From CAZXBB01 sp964638815 (GTDB lineage: Bacteria > Planctomycetota > Phycisphaerae > Phycisphaerales > SM1A02), in the NCBI GenBank assembly GCA_964638815.1, contig CAZXBB010000420.1, positions 1 through 22,744 on the forward strand: DNA of 22,744 bases, written 5' to 3'. Of this stretch, positions 1 through 8,664 are shown one piece after another (within the stretch, counting starts at the first letter, position 1; each line of letters begins with the position of its first letter). The translations under genes were made by a program, and so were the position numbers. The notes under the pieces are model-generated. The model was not told where the DNA came from and made no database searches. It worked only from the letters and a program-made list of their open reading frames with translations.

Positions 1-1
1 C

Positions 2-124
2 GACAAGGCGGCGGTGCTGCGTCTGGTGCTGGCGAACATGGTCGCCGGGACCGGGACGGACGACGTCGCGCACCGTTCTCGCGAATCGTTGTCGTCGCCG
101 TCGTCCTCACCGTCGTCTTCGTGA
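2..124 (+). CDS. Possible C-terminal tail of a gene that begins left of the window
   Basis: Reading frame 2 is open from the window edge to a TGA at 122-124. It encodes about 40 residues, beginning DKAAVLRLVLANMVAGTG and ending in a serine/proline tract encoded by TCG/TCC-type trinucleotides. The first half looks like an ordinary amphipathic protein segment and the tail like a disordered C-terminus. If real, the gene would converge on the PilZ gene. Only the last 40 codons are visible and no family can be named, so it may be a chance open frame in GC-rich DNA. Confidence 0.28.
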   Translation, partial: DKAAVLRLVLANMVAGTGTDDVAHRSRESLSSPSSSPSSS

Positions 125-197
125 TCCCGCCTCGTTGTCCCCGTCGCCGGTCGTCGCGCACGCGACGCGATGCCGGTCGGGCTCGCACGCGCATCTT

Positions 198-247
198 CCT
201 GCGGGCGGCTTCGATTCGTGAACGTCGCCTGCGGGCGGCTCGATTCG
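198..247. repeat. Short direct repeat, two copies 30 bp apart
   Basis: CCTGCGGGCGGCT followed by TCGATTCG (198-218) or CGATTCG (228-247) occurs twice, differing by one T. It lies just past the PilZ stop codon on the minus strand. The rest of 125-259 is GC-rich sequence with trinucleotide bias, and I see no gene or terminator in it. Confidence 0.6.
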
Positions 248-259
248 AACCGGCGTTGC

Positions 260-1099
260 CTACGCCGCCTCGCGCTGCTCGCGCTGCTGCTCCGCGACGA
301 AGCGGCAGATCTGGCTCACCACGAGACGCTGGTGCGCGGCGTTGAACGAGAAGTCGAACGCCATGCCCGCGTAGATGTGCTGGTCGGACTGCATGTGCGT
401 GTGCACGAGCTTGGCCGTCGCGCAGATCGGCGTGGACATCGGAGGCAGCGCCACGCGCATCCAGAAGAGCTTGTGCCGGGCGAGCATCTGGTTGTGCTCC
501 GGCGGCACCTGCAGGCCCACACCACCGCCGCCGATGTTGAGCAGGAAGCCCTCGAACTCCGGCCCGACCTCCGGCATGAGGTCCTCGCCGGCGGAGGCGA
601 GGCGCGTGGCCGTGCCGCTGCGGGTTCCGGCGTCGTCACGCTCGAAGCGGAGCTCCTGGGCGCGCTCCGCGAGCACGACGGACTTCGGGTCGAGCAGCGG
701 CCACAGCGTGACGCGCGGCAGCTTCAGCGCGCTGGTGCTCAGGCGGTCCATCCGACGCTGGCAGCGCCGCACGCCGGCCGGCATCTTCAGACGCAGCGTC
801 CCGACGACGCGCTGCCGCGACTGCTCCTCACCGGCGCCGAGATTCTCCGTCGAGAACATCCACTTGTTCTGCCCGACCGTCATGACCGCGACCAGCCCGA
901 CGCCGCGCTCGAAGGGGATCTCCTGGCCGAGCGCCGTCGGACGCTCGACGACGATCTCGTCCTCGCCGAGTGCGAGGATGCGAACACGCCAGACGAGATG
1001 GTCGTTCGCCTCCGGCTCGCTCCCGTCGGGATGCGCGACCGCGATGTCCAGGGCGCCGCCCCGCTCGTGCACCTGGTCGAGGCACTGGCGCCAGTGCAT
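260..1099 (-). CDS. PilZ-domain protein, probable c-di-GMP receptor
   Basis: A protein of about 279 residues. The first ~90 residues (VWRVRILALGEDEIVVERP, then FERGVGLVAVMTVG) resemble the YcgR-N-type beta barrel that precedes PilZ domains. The PilZ part follows: an arginine-rich RRCQRR near residue 111, the segment STSALKLPRVTLWPLLDP, and GFLLNIGGGGVGLQV near residue 184. The family's second binding motif is (D/N)xSxxG. Here it reads NIGGGG, so the usual serine is glycine and c-di-GMP binding is uncertain. Soluble, with no signal peptide. The start is unclear. ATG at 1099 gives MHWRQCLDQV but has no Shine-Dalgarno site. GTG at 1123 lies 6 nt after GGGGAGG, and ATG at 1129 directly abuts it. 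The gene stands alone, about 170-200 bp downstream of the methyltransferase. Confidence 0.75.
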   Translation of the reverse strand: MHWRQCLDQVHERGGALDIAVAHPDGSEPEANDHLVWRVRILALGEDEIVVERPTALGQEIPFERGVGLVAVMTVGQNKWMFSTENLGAGEEQSRQRVVGTLRLKMPAGVRRCQRRMDRLSTSALKLPRVTLWPLLDPKSVVLAERAQELRFERDDAGTRSGTATRLASAGEDLMPEVGPEFEGFLLNIGGGGVGLQVPPEHNQMLARHKLFWMRVALPPMSTPICATAKLVHTHMQSDQHIYAGMAFDFSFNAAHQRLVVSQICRFVAEQQREQREAA

Positions 1100-1300
1100 G
1101 GTTCGTGATCGCTTCGCCGGCACGGGCATCCTCCCCGGCGCCAGGCGGTACGCCGGCGCACTCGCCGGGCAACGACCGCCGCCCCCGCGCGATTTCCCGC
1201 GCACGGCGAAGATCCCCGCCGCCTGGCCGGCGGCACCGATTGCGCCCGCCCGGCAGGACCGGTCCGTCCGATAGGGGCGGCGTCACGGGCGAAAAGGGGG

Positions 1301-2011
1301 TCATCGCGGGCGCATGACGAGGAGGTGCGCCGCCGTGATCCGCTCCGGCGCCGATAACGACGCCGCCCGTGCCGCCAGACGCAGCGCGCCGTCCGACCAG
1401 AGCCGCAGCGGCCGGTCGTCGGGCCCGATCGTCCAGTCGTCGGGGTCCACCCGCGCGCCCCGCCGCAGCGCGAAGACGGCGTCGCTCTCCGCCCACACCA
1501 TCTGCTCGGTCCCGTCAGGACTCAGGCCGGCCTGCCAGTTGCCGCCCGCGACCTCGGGCCAGAAGTCGCGCGGGCAGTCGTCGATCGCGATCGCGCCGCC
1601 GGGCGCGAGCGCGGCGCGGGCGGCCCGCAGGAGCTCCACCGCCCGGTCGACGTCGGCGATTGTCATGAACGTATTGCCGAGACACAGCACCGCGTCGAGC
1701 GTCTCGCCCGGAACCGGCCACGACGCGGCAAAGTCGCCTGCGACGAGCCGCGCGTCGGCGCCCGCAGTCTCGAGCGCCCGGCGACACCGCGCGAGCGCCG
1801 CCTCGTCGCGATCCACGCCGGTGACCGCGTGGCCCGCCATCGCCAGCGGAACGAGGACGCGCCCCGCGCCGCACCCGAGGTCCAGCACGCGTTTGGGGGC
1901 CCGGGCGAGCAGACGCCGCACGCCGTCGATCTGCGTCGCCGAAAGCGCGTCATCGTGCGGTCGGTCCTCGTCCTCCCAGGGTTGCCCGGCCCCGCCGGCT
2001 CCGTTGGTCAC
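1301..2011 (-). CDS. Class I SAM-dependent methyltransferase
   Basis: 236 residues with a Rossmann-fold methyltransferase core: motif I VLDLGCGAGRV near residue 42, the acidic end of strand 2 at GVDRDE, GDF after strand 3, and LCLGNTF at the post-strand-4 position where small-molecule methyltransferases of this type have N/D-x-F. The C-terminal half forms a beta-rich cap. The substrate cannot be read from sequence. Its ATG overlaps the TGA of the transglutaminase gene by 4 bases, so the two are translationally coupled and it is the last gene of the atpC-scpB-DUF58 unit. It may act with the DUF58/transglutaminase pair or simply be carried along. Confidence 0.85.
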   Translation of the reverse strand: MTNGAGGAGQPWEDEDRPHDDALSATQIDGVRRLLARAPKRVLDLGCGAGRVLVPLAMAGHAVTGVDRDEAALARCRRALETAGADARLVAGDFAASWPVPGETLDAVLCLGNTFMTIADVDRAVELLRAARAALAPGGAIAIDDCPRDFWPEVAGGNWQAGLSPDGTEQMVWAESDAVFALRRGARVDPDDWTIGPDDRPLRLWSDGALRLAARAASLSAPERITAAHLLVMRPR

Positions 2012-4275
2012 GGCACGCGCTCCGCCGCCCCGCCGTCGGGACGCAGCGCCGACTCGAGGTCGCGCACCAGGCCGGCGGCCCGGTGCATCTCCTCCCCCGC
2101 GAGACGACGCCGCGCGTAGCGGGCCTCATAGTAGAGATCGCAGATGCGGCGCACGAGCTCGGCGGCCTCGGGCCGGGACGCCGCGAGCGACTGCGAGAAC
2201 GCCACGGGCGGCTGCCATTCCGGCTTCGGGTGCCCGCCACGACGCAGCGCGGTGAGCATGTCGAGATAGAACCCGAGCTGCCGCCGCAGGTGCCGGGCGT
2301 CGGTGAACGGGACGCCCTCCAGCCGAAGCGTCCGCCGCATGATCGCGTTGCGGCGGATCGCCTTGAAGACCGCGATGATCGCGATCACGACGGCCGCCGC
2401 GACGAGGCCGAGCCAGATGTAACCGCCCGATCCGACGTTGAAGCGGCGGTTCACCCGCTCCATCCACACCTGCGAGCGTTCGACGAACGACGAGAGCCGC
2501 GCAAGCCAGTTCGCGTCGAGCGCGTCGAGGAGCCGCGTCCGCGTGCCGTCGTCGAAGTTGATGACCTGCGTGTTCCAGTTCCCCTCGAGACGCCGGTAGA
2601 TCCACCATACCTGGTCGCGGAACGGCAGCTCCTCCGCCACGCTCGGCGGGAGGACGCCGGGCGGCGTCGGATCGATCGGCGTGAATCGATACCGGCCCGT
2701 GCGCACCTCGGTCCATGCGTGCGCGTTCGAATCGCGCACGACGTAACGCTTCGTCTCGACTTCGTACTCGGCGGCGACGTATCCGCTCACGAGGCGGGCG
2801 TCGATGCCCACCGTCTGGCACATCGCGGTGAGGGCGGAGGCGAAGAACTCGCAGTGCCCCCGCCGGCTCTCGAAGAGAAAGTGCACGATGGGATCCGCGT
2901 CGCCCCGCACGACGTCGCTCAGGTCCAGCGTGTACCGGAACCGGTCCGACCGCAGGTAGCGGCGGAATGCCTCGGCGGCCGCCTGGTTCCAGGCCCAGCG
3001 GGCCTCGCCCTCCGGCGGTCGCGGCGCGAGATCCGCCTGGCGCAGCAGCGCCCCCGCGAGGGACTTCACGCTCTGTTCGCCGGGGCGCTCCGGGTCGCTG
3101 TAGTACGCGGCGCGCAGCGGCACCACGTCACGGCCCGCCGTCAGACGCCGCGCCTCCGCGTCCGTCGGGAAGGGCCGCGACCGCAGGGTGTAGTCGGTGA
3201 CGCCCTTGCCGCCCTCGGTGCGCAGGGCGTGGATCGACGGCGCGTAGATGAGCGATGCGTCGGCCTCGACGCCGACGGGAAGGTACAGGCCGAAGATCGT
3301 CTGGGTCGGCTCCGGGAACCGGAAGACCTGTGTGACCAGCGGACCGGACCAGGTCGTCCCGCGCTGGGTCATCACCGACGGCGCGCTCATGCTGAAGGGC
3401 TCGGACGCCCGCCAGAGCCCGTAGAAGTAGCTGTCGAGCGCGGCGCCGCGGAGCAGCACTGGATTCGCGGCCCGGAACGGCCGACCGTCGTCATCGAGGA
3501 GCTGGAGGTCAAACGCAACACGTCGCGACGCGTTGATACGGGTTCCGGAGTCGAGGTCCACCTCGTCGGAGTAGCCGGACGTGCGCTGCGTGCGCGCGCG
3601 GTGGAGCTGGTCGTTGAGCAGGCCGCGTCCGATGCTGCGCGGAAAGACGAGGAAGAGCGCGACGCTCATGAGCAGGCCCACCACGCCGATGCCGGCAGCC
3701 AGAGCGCGGAACTGGAGCGCGAACTGCCGGCCGATCGTCGGGCTGCGCGGGATGCCCGCGGGCGGAGCCCCGCCGGGCGCCCCGAGGGCAGCGCGGCGGG
3801 CGATCACGACGCCCTCCTGCGCCGCGTAGAGCTGGTACAGCAGCAGGACGTAGAGACCGACGACCGCGTAGAGCACGAGCACGACGCCGAAGAGCAGCGC
3901 CTGCGACTTCAGGCACCCGACGATCATGAGCAGCAGGCTCAGCACCATGAGGTGCGCGTGGTCGCGGGCGGTGCGTCGCTCGTAGAGCTTCACGAGCGTG
4001 AGATAGACGCAGAAGCGGCCGAGCACGCTCGCCACGTCGTTCGGCGGCATGAGGAGATCGACGACGACCGCGAGCGACGTCGCCAGCACGAGCAGGTTCG
4101 AGACCCACTTCGGCAGCGTGCGTCCGCGCGGCCCCTCGGTGACGTACCAGCTCAACGCCGTCAGCGTCACGGCGACGAAGAGCAGTTTCACCGTCTGCTC
4201 GGCCGCGCAGAAGCCGACGATGCTGAGCAGCACGAGCGTGATGACCATGATGGGGAAGCGACGCAGCAGGCTCAC
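2008..4275 (-). CDS. TgpA-like membrane transglutaminase (DUF3488 - transglutaminase - DUF4129)
   Basis: 755 residues. Residues 1-210 hold a run of hydrophobic segments (such as VITLVLLSIVGF, LMVLSLLLMIVG and VVLVLYAVVGLYVLLL), typical of the N-terminal membrane domain of TgpA. The transglutaminase/papain-like core follows with the full triad: Cys475 in RRGHCEFFAS, His519 in DSNAHAW, Asp535 in TPIDPTP. A last membrane helix lies near 620-640 (WLGLVAAAVVIAIIAVF), followed by a cytoplasmic DUF4129-like tail with RICDLYYEARYARRRL. TgpA-type enzymes place the catalytic domain outside the cytoplasmic membrane, and their substrate is unsettled. The start chosen is the GTG at 4275, which overlaps the DUF58 stop by 4 bases (GTGA). 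The frame stays open further upstream, but that part is antisense-like shadow of the DUF58 gene. Confidence 0.9.
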   Translation of the reverse strand: MSLLRRFPIMVITLVLLSIVGFCAAEQTVKLLFVAVTLTALSWYVTEGPRGRTLPKWVSNLLVLATSLAVVVDLLMPPNDVASVLGRFCVYLTLVKLYERRTARDHAHLMVLSLLLMIVGCLKSQALLFGVVLVLYAVVGLYVLLLYQLYAAQEGVVIARRAALGAPGGAPPAGIPRSPTIGRQFALQFRALAAGIGVVGLLMSVALFLVFPRSIGRGLLNDQLHRARTQRTSGYSDEVDLDSGTRINASRRVAFDLQLLDDDGRPFRAANPVLLRGAALDSYFYGLWRASEPFSMSAPSVMTQRGTTWSGPLVTQVFRFPEPTQTIFGLYLPVGVEADASLIYAPSIHALRTEGGKGVTDYTLRSRPFPTDAEARRLTAGRDVVPLRAAYYSDPERPGEQSVKSLAGALLRQADLAPRPPEGEARWAWNQAAAEAFRRYLRSDRFRYTLDLSDVVRGDADPIVHFLFESRRGHCEFFASALTAMCQTVGIDARLVSGYVAAEYEVETKRYVVRDSNAHAWTEVRTGRYRFTPIDPTPPGVLPPSVAEELPFRDQVWWIYRRLEGNWNTQVINFDDGTRTRLLDALDANWLARLSSFVERSQVWMERVNRRFNVGSGGYIWLGLVAAAVVIAIIAVFKAIRRNAIMRRTLRLEGVPFTDARHLRRQLGFYLDMLTALRRGGHPKPEWQPPVAFSQSLAASRPEAAELVRRICDLYYEARYARRRLAGEEMHRAAGLVRDLESALRPDGGAAERVP

Positions 4276-5432
4276 GCGGCGACCTCCGGAGCGTCGGCCC
4301 GGACGTGGCCGGGCTCCCGCGCGTCGGCGCCCGACGGGACAAGGTGCCCGATCTGCCGCGCGCTGAAGTGCCACGCCTCGCCCGGCACGACGGACGGATC
4401 GACGCGATCCGGATGCACGACGACCACGCCGGCGCGATCGGCGCTGTCGAGCGGGGGAATCGCGACGCGGGTGCGCTCGCCGTGCAGGTCGATGGCGGCG
4501 AGCGCCGCCATGATCCGGTTGCGATGCCAGTGGTTGCGGCGCATCGGGATCGGCTCCACGTCGAAGCCGATGACGCTCAGGCCGACCTCGAAGCCGGCGA
4601 GCTCCGCGACGTGAACGATCGAGGCCGCGAGGCTGATCGCGCGCTCCTCGAGGTCGGCCGCGGCGGGACCGGACGCCGCGGCGAGGAGGTTCAGGACCAC
4701 GCGCAGCTTCGGCGGACTCGGGCGCGTGCGCTCGATGCACAGGAGCTGATCACGATTCGCCGTCCGCTTCCAGGCGACGTGACGCATGCTGTCGCCCGCG
4801 CGGAACTCGCGCAGGCCGTAGAAGTCGTCGCCGGATCCGGCGTGCTTCGTCACGTCCACGCCGACGGCCATGGCCGGGGCGATCGCGCTGAGTACGCGGC
4901 GTCGCAACGGGAAAAGCTCGGGGTGCACGAGCAGACGCTGCGGGCGCGAGACCGTGATCGACCTGCCGACGATGCCGAACGGGAAGCTCGTCGAGACGCG
5001 GATCTCGTCGAACCTCGCCTCGCCGCGGACCGTCGGCAGGAACGACGCCTCGCCGTGCAGGTCCTCCCGCGGCCCGATGTGCATGATCCACGCGCGCGCC
5101 GGCGCCATGAGGCGATTCCAGCCCGATCGGCCGGGGCGCGGGCGCTCGTCGAGGTGCAGGTTGAACGCGGGGATCAGGCGGTTGCGGTTGCGCACCGCGT
5201 AGCGAACGACGAGCGGCTGCCCCACGATGCCGTGCGCCGGCAGCATGCGGCGGATGTCGAGCCGCACGAGGATCGCGCCCGAGACCAGGCCCGAGACGAT
5301 CAGCCCGGACGCCATCACGCCGAACAGCCAGTAGAGAAGGTTCGCCCCTCCGTTCATCGCCGCGATCGCGACGAGGAGGGTCAGGCCGCAGTAGACCCAG
5401 AACGGCAGGCGGAAGTGGTAGCGGCGGGTCAC
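4272..5432 (-). CDS. DUF58 (VWA-like) membrane protein
   Basis: 386 residues. Two N-terminal hydrophobic stretches (WVYCGLTLLVAIAAM and LLYWLFGVMASGLIVSG) anchor the protein. The DUF58 signature GDDFYGLREFRAGDSMRHVAWK is near residues 217-238 (consensus: LReY.pGD..R.IdWk). The C-terminal part resembles a degenerate von Willebrand A fold. DUF58 proteins usually travel with a MoxR ATPase and a transglutaminase. The transglutaminase follows directly with a 4-base overlap, but no MoxR gene is present. The start is a GTG without a Shine-Dalgarno site; a TATCAT box ends 5 nt before it, suggesting a possible leaderless internal transcript. Confidence 0.88.
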   Translation of the reverse strand: MTRRYHFRLPFWVYCGLTLLVAIAAMNGGANLLYWLFGVMASGLIVSGLVSGAILVRLDIRRMLPAHGIVGQPLVVRYAVRNRNRLIPAFNLHLDERPRPGRSGWNRLMAPARAWIMHIGPREDLHGEASFLPTVRGEARFDEIRVSTSFPFGIVGRSITVSRPQRLLVHPELFPLRRRVLSAIAPAMAVGVDVTKHAGSGDDFYGLREFRAGDSMRHVAWKRTANRDQLLCIERTRPSPPKLRVVLNLLAAASGPAAADLEERAISLAASIVHVAELAGFEVGLSVIGFDVEPIPMRRNHWHRNRIMAALAAIDLHGERTRVAIPPLDSADRAGVVVVHPDRVDPSVVPGEAWHFSARQIGHLVPSGADAREPGHVRADAPEVAA

Positions 5433-5437
5433 GGGGG

Positions 5438-5443
5438 ATGATA
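5438..5443 (-). promoter_or_regulatory. TATCAT box 5 nt before the DUF58 GTG
   Basis: On the minus strand TATCAT is followed by CCCCC and the GTG start. The spacing is at the short end for a leaderless -10 box, and no -35 box is visible. It is part of a recurring pattern in this window. Confidence 0.35.
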
Positions 5444-5460
5444 GTCGTGGGTGCTGAGGC

Positions 5461-5982
5461 TCACTTGTGCCGCTCGTACTCCTCCCACAACCCCTGCGAC
5501 CGCTGCGGGGTCGTCGAGCGTCCGCTGGACATGCCGACGAGCAGCCAGTGGTTCGACTTCTTCGTCGGGAGCGGACGCACCTCCTCCAGCGTGTCGTAGC
5601 CGCGGCACACGACCTCGATGAGCCACACCTCGTTCATCCAGCCGGCGCCGAACGCGGGCACGAGGATCTCGAAGTTGCCGTCCGCGTCGGACGAGCCGGA
5701 GACGACCCGCTGCATGTTGCGGTCGGGATCGCGGTAGAGCGCGATGCTCGCACCGCGCACGCCCGTGCCCGCCGACTCCGCCTGCGCAGGGGCGATGTCG
5801 GTGATCACGCCAGCGCCCTCGACGACGCGCCCCCTCAGGACGTAGCCCGACCCGCAGCCCGATGCCGTCACGGAGAGGAGCAGCGCCGCCAGCGCCCGGA
5901 TGATCCGGGTGATCAGGATGATCCGGATGATCCGGATGATCCGGATGATCCGAATGATCCGGATGTCACGGCGTGTCGTCAT
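5461..5982 (-). CDS. Predicted lipoprotein with a carboxypeptidase-regulatory-like domain
   Basis: 173 residues. The N-terminus is a run of Ile-Arg-Ile triplets encoded by a 9-bp tandem repeat, then a hydrophobic core (ALAALLLSVTASGC) ending in a plausible lipobox with Cys near residue 43. The mature part starts YVLRGRVVEG, continues GVRGASIALYRDP and has SDADGNFEILVP. That is the pattern of a CarboxypepD_reg/transthyretin-like beta sandwich, in which an added-value segment is followed by D-x-D-G-x-F. The role is unknown; likely a surface or periplasmic protein. Its ATG overlaps the scpB stop by 4 bases. No alternative start exists between the repeat and the hydrophobic core, so the repeat really appears to be translated. 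Confidence 0.65.
   Translation of the reverse strand: MTTRRDIRIIRIIRIIRIIRIILITRIIRALAALLLSVTASGCGSGYVLRGRVVEGAGVITDIAPAQAESAGTGVRGASIALYRDPDRNMQRVVSGSSDADGNFEILVPAFGAGWMNEVWLIEVVCRGYDTLEEVRPLPTKKSNHWLLVGMSSGRSTTPQRSQGLWEEYERHK
5900..5962. repeat. 9-bp tandem repeat inside the lipoprotein signal peptide
   Basis: Seven units of ATGATCCGG (plus-strand reading). Five are exact (5900, 5918, 5927, 5936, 5954); one is GTGATCAGG and one ends in A. The shifted unit GGATGATCC is itself an odd palindrome. Being a multiple of 3, copy-number change keeps the reading frame and adds or removes Ile-Arg-Ile blocks. Confidence 0.9.
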
Positions 5983-6758
5983 GTCGATTCGTGCGTGACG
6001 GCGTCCGGCTCGGGAGTCGCGTCGCGGGGCGTCTCAGGGTCGTGCGCATCGTGCGTGTCGGCGTGCGCGTCGGCGTCCGAGCCCTTGACCTTGACCTTGA
6101 CCTCGACCTCCGCGGCCGCCGTCTTCGTCCGGCGCCGCGCAGCGCGGGTCGGATCGTTCTCGAGCCCCTCGACCGCCGGCAGGTCCTCGAGGTTGGCGAG
6201 CCCGAAGACGGTGAGGAACTCCTTCGTCGTTCCGTACAGCATCGGCCGGCCGAGCTCCTCGGCGCGACCGACGATCTTGACGAGCCGCCGCTCCAGCAGC
6301 CCGCGCAGGACCTCGCCGCACGCGACGCCGCGGATCGCTTCGATCTCGGCCCGGATGATCGGCTGGCGATAGCTCACGATCGCGAGCGTCTCGAGCGCAG
6401 CCTGCGAGAGGCGCGAGAACTGCCGGTCCGCATGCAGACGCGAGAGGAGCGGCCCGAACGCGCTGCGCGTGAGAATCTGCCACCCGCCGGCCAGTCGCGT
6501 CGCCGTGACCGCGCGCTTCGACTTCCTGTACGTCTCGTTGAGCTCCTCGATCGCATCGCCGACGAGCTTCGTCGCCTCCTTCGTGGTCATGGCGTCCGTG
6601 AGCCCCAGGATCTCGGCGAGCCGCGCTTCCGTCATCGCGCGGTCCGAGCTCATCAGCAGCGATTCGATCCGCGTGGCGAGCGGGAAGTCGGCGCACGGAA
6701 GATCGGCGGGCGCGGTGGCCTCGGCGGGCGGGTCCGTCGGCTGGCTGGGTGAGGCCAT
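5979..6758 (-). CDS. scpB: Segregation and condensation protein B
   Basis: 259 residues from the ATG at 6758. ScpB is the winged-helix kleisin-binding partner of ScpA in the Smc condensin complex. Conserved features are ATRIESLLMSSDRAMTEARLAE near the N-terminus, TRLAGGWQILTR, SRLSQAALETLAIVSYRQPI, RAEIEAIRGV, LLERRLVKIVGRAEELGRP and LYGTTKEFLTVFGL. The C-terminal ~55 residues are a charged low-complexity tail (EVEVKVKVK, then Asp/Ala/His-rich), partly encoded by hexamer repeats and absent from typical ScpB. The start at 6758 has AAGG nine nt upstream; the ATG at 6767 directly abuts that site and is less likely. No scpA is in the window. It lies 40 bp downstream of atpC. Confidence 0.93.
   Translation of the reverse strand: MASPSQPTDPPAEATAPADLPCADFPLATRIESLLMSSDRAMTEARLAEILGLTDAMTTKEATKLVGDAIEELNETYRKSKRAVTATRLAGGWQILTRSAFGPLLSRLHADRQFSRLSQAALETLAIVSYRQPIIRAEIEAIRGVACGEVLRGLLERRLVKIVGRAEELGRPMLYGTTKEFLTVFGLANLEDLPAVEGLENDPTRAARRRTKTAAAEVEVKVKVKGSDADAHADTHDAHDPETPRDATPEPDAVTHEST
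6085..6108. repeat. Hexamer repeat in the scpB tail
   Basis: TTGACC three times, then TCGACC. On the coding strand this gives alternating Glu/Lys-Val (EVEVKVKVK). The neighbouring 6050-6078 is also loosely period-6 (CGGCGT/GCGCGT). All lie in the non-conserved ScpB tail. Confidence 0.75.
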
Positions 6759-6798
6759 GGTGGTCATCCTTGTCCGTCCCGGCCGAAGGGGAAAGGGC

Positions 6799-7209
6799 TC
6801 AGCGGCCGGCGAGCGCGAGCTTGCTGCGGGCGCGCTGCTGCGCGTCCTCGGCCCTGCGGCGATCCTCGGGACGCGTTCCCGCCCCGGAGACGGCGCGGTC
6901 GTTGGCCTCGCGCAGCTCGGCCCCGGCCTCGGCGGCCGAGAGGTCCGAGGGGTGGGCCGCCCGCTCGGTCAGGATCGTCAGGGTGTTCCGGTGGACCTGG
7001 ACGAAGCCGCCGTCAACCCAGTAGGACACGCGCTCCCCGCCGGCGCGCTCCATGTGCATCGCGCCGATGCCGAGCCGCGCCAACAGCGGCGACTGGCCGC
7101 ACATGACGCCCATCTGCCCGTCCCACGCCGGCAGGGACACGTACGCGACCTCCTCGTCGAAGACGGCGGCGGAGGGCGTCACGATGGTGCAGCGGAAGGA
7201 AGCGGCCAT
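6799..7209 (-). CDS. atpC: F1 ATP synthase epsilon subunit
   Basis: 136 residues, normal length for the family. The N-terminal beta sandwich is clear: CTIVTPSAAVFDEEVAYVSLPAWDGQMGV, then SPLLARLGIG and YWVDGGFVQVHRNTLTILTERA. The two-helix C-terminal domain is present. Epsilon joins the F1 central stalk and can inhibit ATP hydrolysis. Normally atpC follows atpD in the atp operon, but here the upstream gene is fabF and no other atp gene is in the window. Its start has only a weak Shine-Dalgarno site, and a TAGACT box ends 6 nt before the ATG, next to the end of the MITE-like element. It probably leads the transcript that continues into scpB. Confidence 0.93.
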   Translation of the reverse strand: MAASFRCTIVTPSAAVFDEEVAYVSLPAWDGQMGVMCGQSPLLARLGIGAMHMERAGGERVSYWVDGGFVQVHRNTLTILTERAAHPSDLSAAEAGAELREANDRAVSGAGTRPEDRRRAEDAQQRARSKLALAGR

Positions 7210-7215
7210 TCATCC

Positions 7216-7244
7216 AGTCTAAGCAGCCCGTTGAAGAACTGCAA
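7216..7244 (-). promoter_or_regulatory. Putative hybrid promoter for atpC
   Basis: Minus strand: TTGCAG (7239-7244), 17-nt spacer, TAGACT (7216-7221), then 6 nt to the atpC ATG. The -35-like hexamer and the whole spacer lie inside the inverted repeat of the MITE-like element; the -10 box is just outside its end. The -35 matches consensus only at TTG. Confidence 0.45.
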
Positions 7245-7383
7245 CGCCGCCGGAGCACGATCATTTCCGCCGTGGACGGCGTCGCCAAACCTGGCTGCAA
7301 GCGCCAAATACGGCGTCGGTTCGGCTCCTTGCCACGACGAAAAGCATCGCACTCAGGCGACGCCGCAGTTCTTCAACGTGCTG

Positions 7384-7385
<2 letters not shown>
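7222..7385. mobile_element. MITE-like element with 54-bp inverted arms
   Basis: Left arm 7222-7275 and the reverse complement of right arm 7332-7385 align without gaps over 54 positions with 43 identities. The outer 21 bp differ at one position and contain CGTTGAAGAACTGC. The centre is 56 bp with no reading frame of note. Terminal GTTGAAnAACT-type ends are familiar from IS1182/IS5-like insertion sequences, so a non-autonomous derivative of such an element is likely. The right arm overlaps the last bases of fabF including part of its stop codon. No clear target duplication is visible. It fills the whole fabF-atpC gap. Confidence 0.7.
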
Positions 7386-8640
<1,255 letters not shown>

Positions 8641-8664
8641 CTCAGGCGGGGCTTCGGAGGCCGA

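Noticed and set aside
180..262. tRNA on the minus strand (GGTTCGAATC resembles a T-loop)
   Set aside because: The flanking bases do not form the 5-bp T stem, no acceptor or anticodon arm can be drawn, and the 5' part would fall inside the PilZ gene.
2083..4614. Very long plus-strand open frame antisense to the transglutaminase and DUF58 genes
   Set aside because: It is the shadow expected in GC-rich DNA: composition is Arg/Glu/His/Asp-rich with no domain pattern, whereas the minus-strand frames show full catalytic motifs.
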